A DNA stretch of 64,000 nt, taken from the NCBI GenBank assembly GCA_036867785.1, contig CP145416.1:868001-932000 (forward strand), written 5' to 3'. Source of the DNA: Plasmodiophora brassicae (Eukaryota > Endomyxa: Phytomyxea > Phytomyxea > Plasmodiophorida). The notes beneath the pieces were generated by a model. That model was not told the origin of the DNA and made no database searches. It saw only the letters and a list, made by a program, of their open reading frames with translations. Positions 60,421-64,000 of this stretch are shown piece after piece. Made by a program: the position numbers and the translations under genes. Within the stretch, counting starts at the first letter, position 1; the number at the start of each line of letters is the position of its first letter.

Positions 60421-60449
60421 GTTTTATGCTGTGTGTCCTGGACGCTGAA

Positions 60450-63400
60450 TTACTTCTTTTTCAACACGGATCTGAAATCGCCGACGGGGAGTCGCATCTG
60501 GGGCGGCCCTGCCTTCGACGGAGCAGCCAGCGACTCCTCGGTCGACCGCTGTTCGGCTTCGGACCCATGTTCGGACTGGCTTGGCGGATCCTCGGTCTCT
60601 CGACGGGCACCGGCCGCTCGCCGCTGCTTCAACTGCTCGAGAATGCTCTTGGAGCCGGCCGCTCCCTTCAATGCGTCGAAAACGCCATCGACCATGCCGG
60701 CGGCGTCGTTCCTTTGGTCCAGCAGCGGACGCGATCCGCGTTTCGCTGCTCGTTGGGCTTCTCTTTCCTCCTTGATGAGAGCCTTTTCCGCCTACGCAGG
60801 GACAGGATTAGACGCAGCGTGGCCATCCACAGAACCCCCATACCTCGATTCTGGCCTTGTCGAGGCTCTTTTCCGCCTTGATATACATTTCCGAGAACTC
60901 GTGGAACGTTGCGAAGAGCGTTTCCCATTTGGTCTTCCCTTTAGGTTCCCCGTACAGAGCGCAAATTCGGTCAACGTCGACGAGAAGTTGCTCGGCTTCC
61001 TCCAGCAAAGACGTAACTTCGCCCGACGTCGCGTCGTAGAATTTCGACATGACTTCCTTGAACTTGTCCTGCCTCGCACGGCTATCGTCGAAGGCCGCGA
61101 TCTGCGACTTGATCTTGTTCATGTACACCACGAGGTTTCGGCATTCCGCCAGACACGGATCGCACTCGATCCGAGAGGCCTGTCGACGCAGTCATGAGTG
61201 AGGCAATGAAGGAAGGCAGTTGGGTTGTATGGGCACCTCCTGCAAACTCGCAAAGTCCTGTGTGAAGTTTCGCACAGCCGGGGAATGCTTGTTGACGTGC
61301 TGAACAATCACCTGCATCAGGCTCCGGGAATTGTCGTTCGTTTTCGTCGACTCCAGTTGACGTAGCGTCGACAGCTTGAAGCCGTATGCCTGCCCTTTCG
61401 GTGTCCCACCGTTCATCAAGTTGCCGATGGCCAAAATCAGACGCAGCAGTTGATGGAACATCTCCGATTGCTCCAGATCGTGTAAGGCGGACTGAACCAT
61501 CTTGATCTTTCGATGGGCCTAATACAGCGTCAGGGGCGTGCCCAGTATTGTACAGGGACGCGTTCGACCTCATGATATAGCTCATCATAGCTCTGCTGGA
61601 ACAGCCAAACGTCGACACGATTTTCAATGTTTGGAACGTCGGCTAACGCGAGGAAGAACTTTTCTGTCGCGCCAAGCAGGTTGATGTCACCATCGTATGA
61701 GCGAACCTGGGCAACCGTAAATTGAGTACCGGTTGCTTCCATGATGACAGACCGCATCAGTTGCCACCTACCGCCTCAATCTCCTCCGGGGTCGGACAGC
61801 AGTTTTTCAGCTTCTGCAAATGGTTCTGGTTCAACAGTTCGGAATTCATAAGCAGGACGGCATCGCGGATCTCTTCTGGAGTGATCTTGAACCGGGCTGT
61901 TGGCGAATATCAGACACCCGCCAGACGCTAGCAACCCGGATATCAAAAACGTACCTAACGAGAGGTCGATGTTGTACGATCGTTTCTCGTCAACCAGCTT
62001 GACAAGTTCAGGTTTCGCTGACTGCACAAACCATGAGCCAGCAGAATGACAACCGTACTACATTCCCATAGACCTTCTTCTTCTTGTCTGCAGTCGTTTC
62101 AGCAGCAGGCTTGTCGACCTTCGCGAATGCGTCCTCAAACATTTCCGTGTCGAGCTTAGGATCTTTGTCGTTCAGCTGCATCCAGATCGTATCCGTAATC
62201 TGTTGGTTCGGAATAGGTGCCCTAGAAGAGCATGAACATTAGAGGGGTCTTAAAGTGTTTGTGAGCAAACCATACCAATGAAAGTTCTTCAGCTTGTTCT
62301 TGGGAAGTTTGGGTTTCGGCTTCAAGCCAGGAGGAGCAGCGTCTTGCGGACGAACAACAGGTCCTCCAGGTGGTGGCGGGGCACCTACTGAGCTTTGAGC
62401 CACGAGTGAAATGTACAGGGAGGTTACGAACCCGGGGCGCCAGGAGGTCCTGGTGGTGGGGGTGGGGCACCTGGTGGTGGAGGTGCCCCAGGAGGTGGAG
62501 GCGGTGGCGGTGGAGCCGGCGCACCGGGTGCGGGAGGGGCAGGTGGTGCCCCTGGCAACGGGGGTGCCGCAGGTGGCGGCGGGGGTGGGGGCGCTCCGGG
62601 AGCCGGCCTGCCAAGGCCTTAGTAATTGCTGCCAACAATACATTATAACACTGACACGTACGGAGGAGGTGGGGGGAGAGAAGCAGACGAGGATCCAGTA
62701 GCGCCGCCGGCCTCCAGCTCAGCAATGCGCTTGCGAAGAGCTTCATTCTGAATACAACTCAGGAAGGCAATAACAGAACGATAGGTGAGAAGAATGAACC
62801 TCTTGTTTGAGATTAACCGCATCGAGCTCAGGGACGGAGGCCGCAGAACCACCTGATCCGAACGAGGCCAGTTTTGCAAGAGCCTGGTCTAACTGTGTAC
62901 GAAGGTCGGCACTCTCCGTCTCATACTTGGTCAACGACTTGATGCGTTTGTCGCTGTCCTCCAATTTCTTCGCGGTTTCAAGCGACAGAGGAAGCGAATC
63001 CAAAGTCCTGCGGCCAGGTCAGTCGCGGGCGAGTTTTCTGACTTGCAATACGCTGATTGCAGACCGAGATTGTTGCTGTTGAAGCAGCATCCGCAGCTGT
63101 TCGAACGTCAAGAACTTCGCAACCTTGCCGGACGATACGCCGTCCTTGTCGTTGACATTGTTCTTCCCAGAGCAGGCTATGCGAATAATGCCCTGAAGGT
63201 GACCATATGAGGCAACCGACATCACAATCGTCGTCCGAAAAAGGGCACCTGAATGTTTTGCCAGGCAATGTCAGCCAGTGTGGGGTCCTTCGGTATCAGC
63301 ATCAGCTGCTGGAGAACGGTGATGAACTGGGTCGAATGTCCATCGATGCGCGAAGTCTCTCGGAGGTATTCGAACAGTGAGACTGGATCCGACAGATTGA

Positions 63401-64000
63401 CATTGTTGTACATGGTCGCGCGATGATCATTGGCCATTTCAGATTCGAACAAGTCAAGCTGTGAACGCAGGAGCTGTAAGTCAGCGTCGAAGCCAACTGA
63501 AACAAGTCAGTCCCCTGGACGCTGACGAGAACGCGTTCACAAGCCTAACCTGCTGTTGCCATACCTCCTCGAAGCTGGTTTATGATGTCCAGGTACCCCA
63601 GCTCAATGAACTCTCTTCTGATGGCAACTCGGTCCTCAAGAAGATTGCATGCGTTGATCAATGTGTTGATGAAGACAGTTACATCAACCTGGAATCCGGG
63701 ATGATGGACACAACGAAGACAGTTGACGAGAGGAAAGAATCTAACCATTTCTCAAACACAAAAACAGTGACACGCAGCGCACAACTGACCTGTTGTCATT
63801 GCCGGTTATCACTGACCTGTAGTGGCTGAATGCCTGAACGACAGGCGAATCGGCACCAGCATTATCTGAGAGCCATGCCAAGACAGCCCTATACGAACAG
63901 TCACCGACAGGAACATGGGACGTGCAAACGAAACAGTCTCACAGAAGTTGAAGAACGATACGTTTGACGTCAATGGAATCGGCATCGAACAACAGAGCAA
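60450..64000 (-). CDS. Diaphanous-type formin (5' part beyond window)
   Basis: Nucleates and elongates unbranched actin filaments. The minus strand runs in from the right edge. The N-terminal GBD/FH3 armadillo part (LLFDADSIDVKRIVLQLL, FEYLRETSRIDGHSTQFITV, QQLMLIPKDPTLADIAWQ) is followed by a coiled-coil stretch (SLETAKKLEDSDKRIKSLTK) and a Pro/Gly-rich FH1 region (about 62390-62640) that binds profilin. FH2 blocks follow: LKNFHWYGL, DERWDTER-like pieces, VRSYDGDINLLGATEKFFLA and FHQLLRLILAIGNLMNGGTP (the hallmark GNxxNxG). The C-terminus has MVDGVFDALKGAAG, a DAD-like autoregulatory segment, and ends DFRSVLKKK. Many short introns occur; I did not fix every junction. Confidence 0.85.

Noticed and set aside
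1-64000. General enrichment of TGAGTCA/TGACTCA
   Set aside because: About eight are expected by chance in 64 kb; those I noticed (for example 11805, 11846, 30989, 32561, 51195) are within that number. Only the longer TGANTCACGT words are reported.

Overview
The window is nuclear DNA of a unicellular eukaryote (protist). Most housekeeping genes are cut by very short GT-AG introns, usually 42-80 nt, which I joined by hand using reading phase and family conservation. The gene content is eukaryotic: ULK4, WEE1, COQ8, SEC16, RNase P p30, eIF4E, an FMR1-type Agenet/KH protein, ABHD17, RNase H1, a formin, NAD-specific glutamate dehydrogenase and a PLS-type PPR protein. Genes are packed tightly on both strands, often under 100 bp apart. 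I cannot name the species. A compact, short-intron, fairly GC-rich genome fits for example a rhizarian (plasmodiophorid-like) protist, but that is inference. ULK4 is mostly kept in lineages that build cilia, which hints at a flagellate stage.

Layout. 1-4.7 kb: ULK4 (cut by the left edge), thiamine pyrophosphokinase, RNase P p30, and a C2H2/RING protein. 4.6-6.7 kb: a rearranged patch with ~300 bp direct repeats (copied 3' ends of two convergent genes) flanking a ~360 bp-arm palindrome that holds an intact SAP-like gene and its frameshifted mirror copy. 6.7-14.5 kb, minus strand: a PH...DEP protein, a multi-exon secreted His/Asp-rich protein, a Cys-rich PPxY membrane protein, and a PHD-ARID chromatin protein. 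14.9-25.7 kb, plus strand: COQ8, a PPR protein, three secreted or membrane proteins, and SEC16. 25.9-34.1 kb: a GC-richer, intron-poor island with three more His/Asp-rich secreted proteins, a FYVE protein, a bacterial-type NAD+ DNA ligase, two small proteins sharing an NFID-containing tail, a type I membrane protein, and a CCCH/CCHC zinc protein. 34.3-64 kb: an SLC10A7-like carrier, a Suc/Fer ferredoxin, NAD-GDH, a C2H2 protein, an AlkZ-like winged-helix protein, WEE1, eIF4E, a Yae1-like protein, a type I membrane protein, a CaaX-tailed protein, tyrosinase, ABHD17, an FMR1-like protein, a TKL kinase, a bZIP factor, RNase H1, and a formin (cut by the right edge).

The strongest candidate for something undescribed is the family of four signal-peptide-bearing His/Asp-rich proteins. 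Three are clear paralogues within 3 kb and share promoter blocks (TGANTCACGT and a 21-bp box). The fourth is assembled from tiny His-rich exons. Metal or haem binding in a secretory compartment or outside the cell is a reasonable guess, not shown. Next come two bacterial-looking intronless DNA-repair genes (LigA with a likely organelle leader; AlkZ-like with a QxQ motif), the palindrome/repeat patch, and a bZIP factor whose invariant Asn is Glu.

All splice joins are predictions from sequence alone. I saw no tRNA, rRNA, CRISPR array or recognisable transposon.
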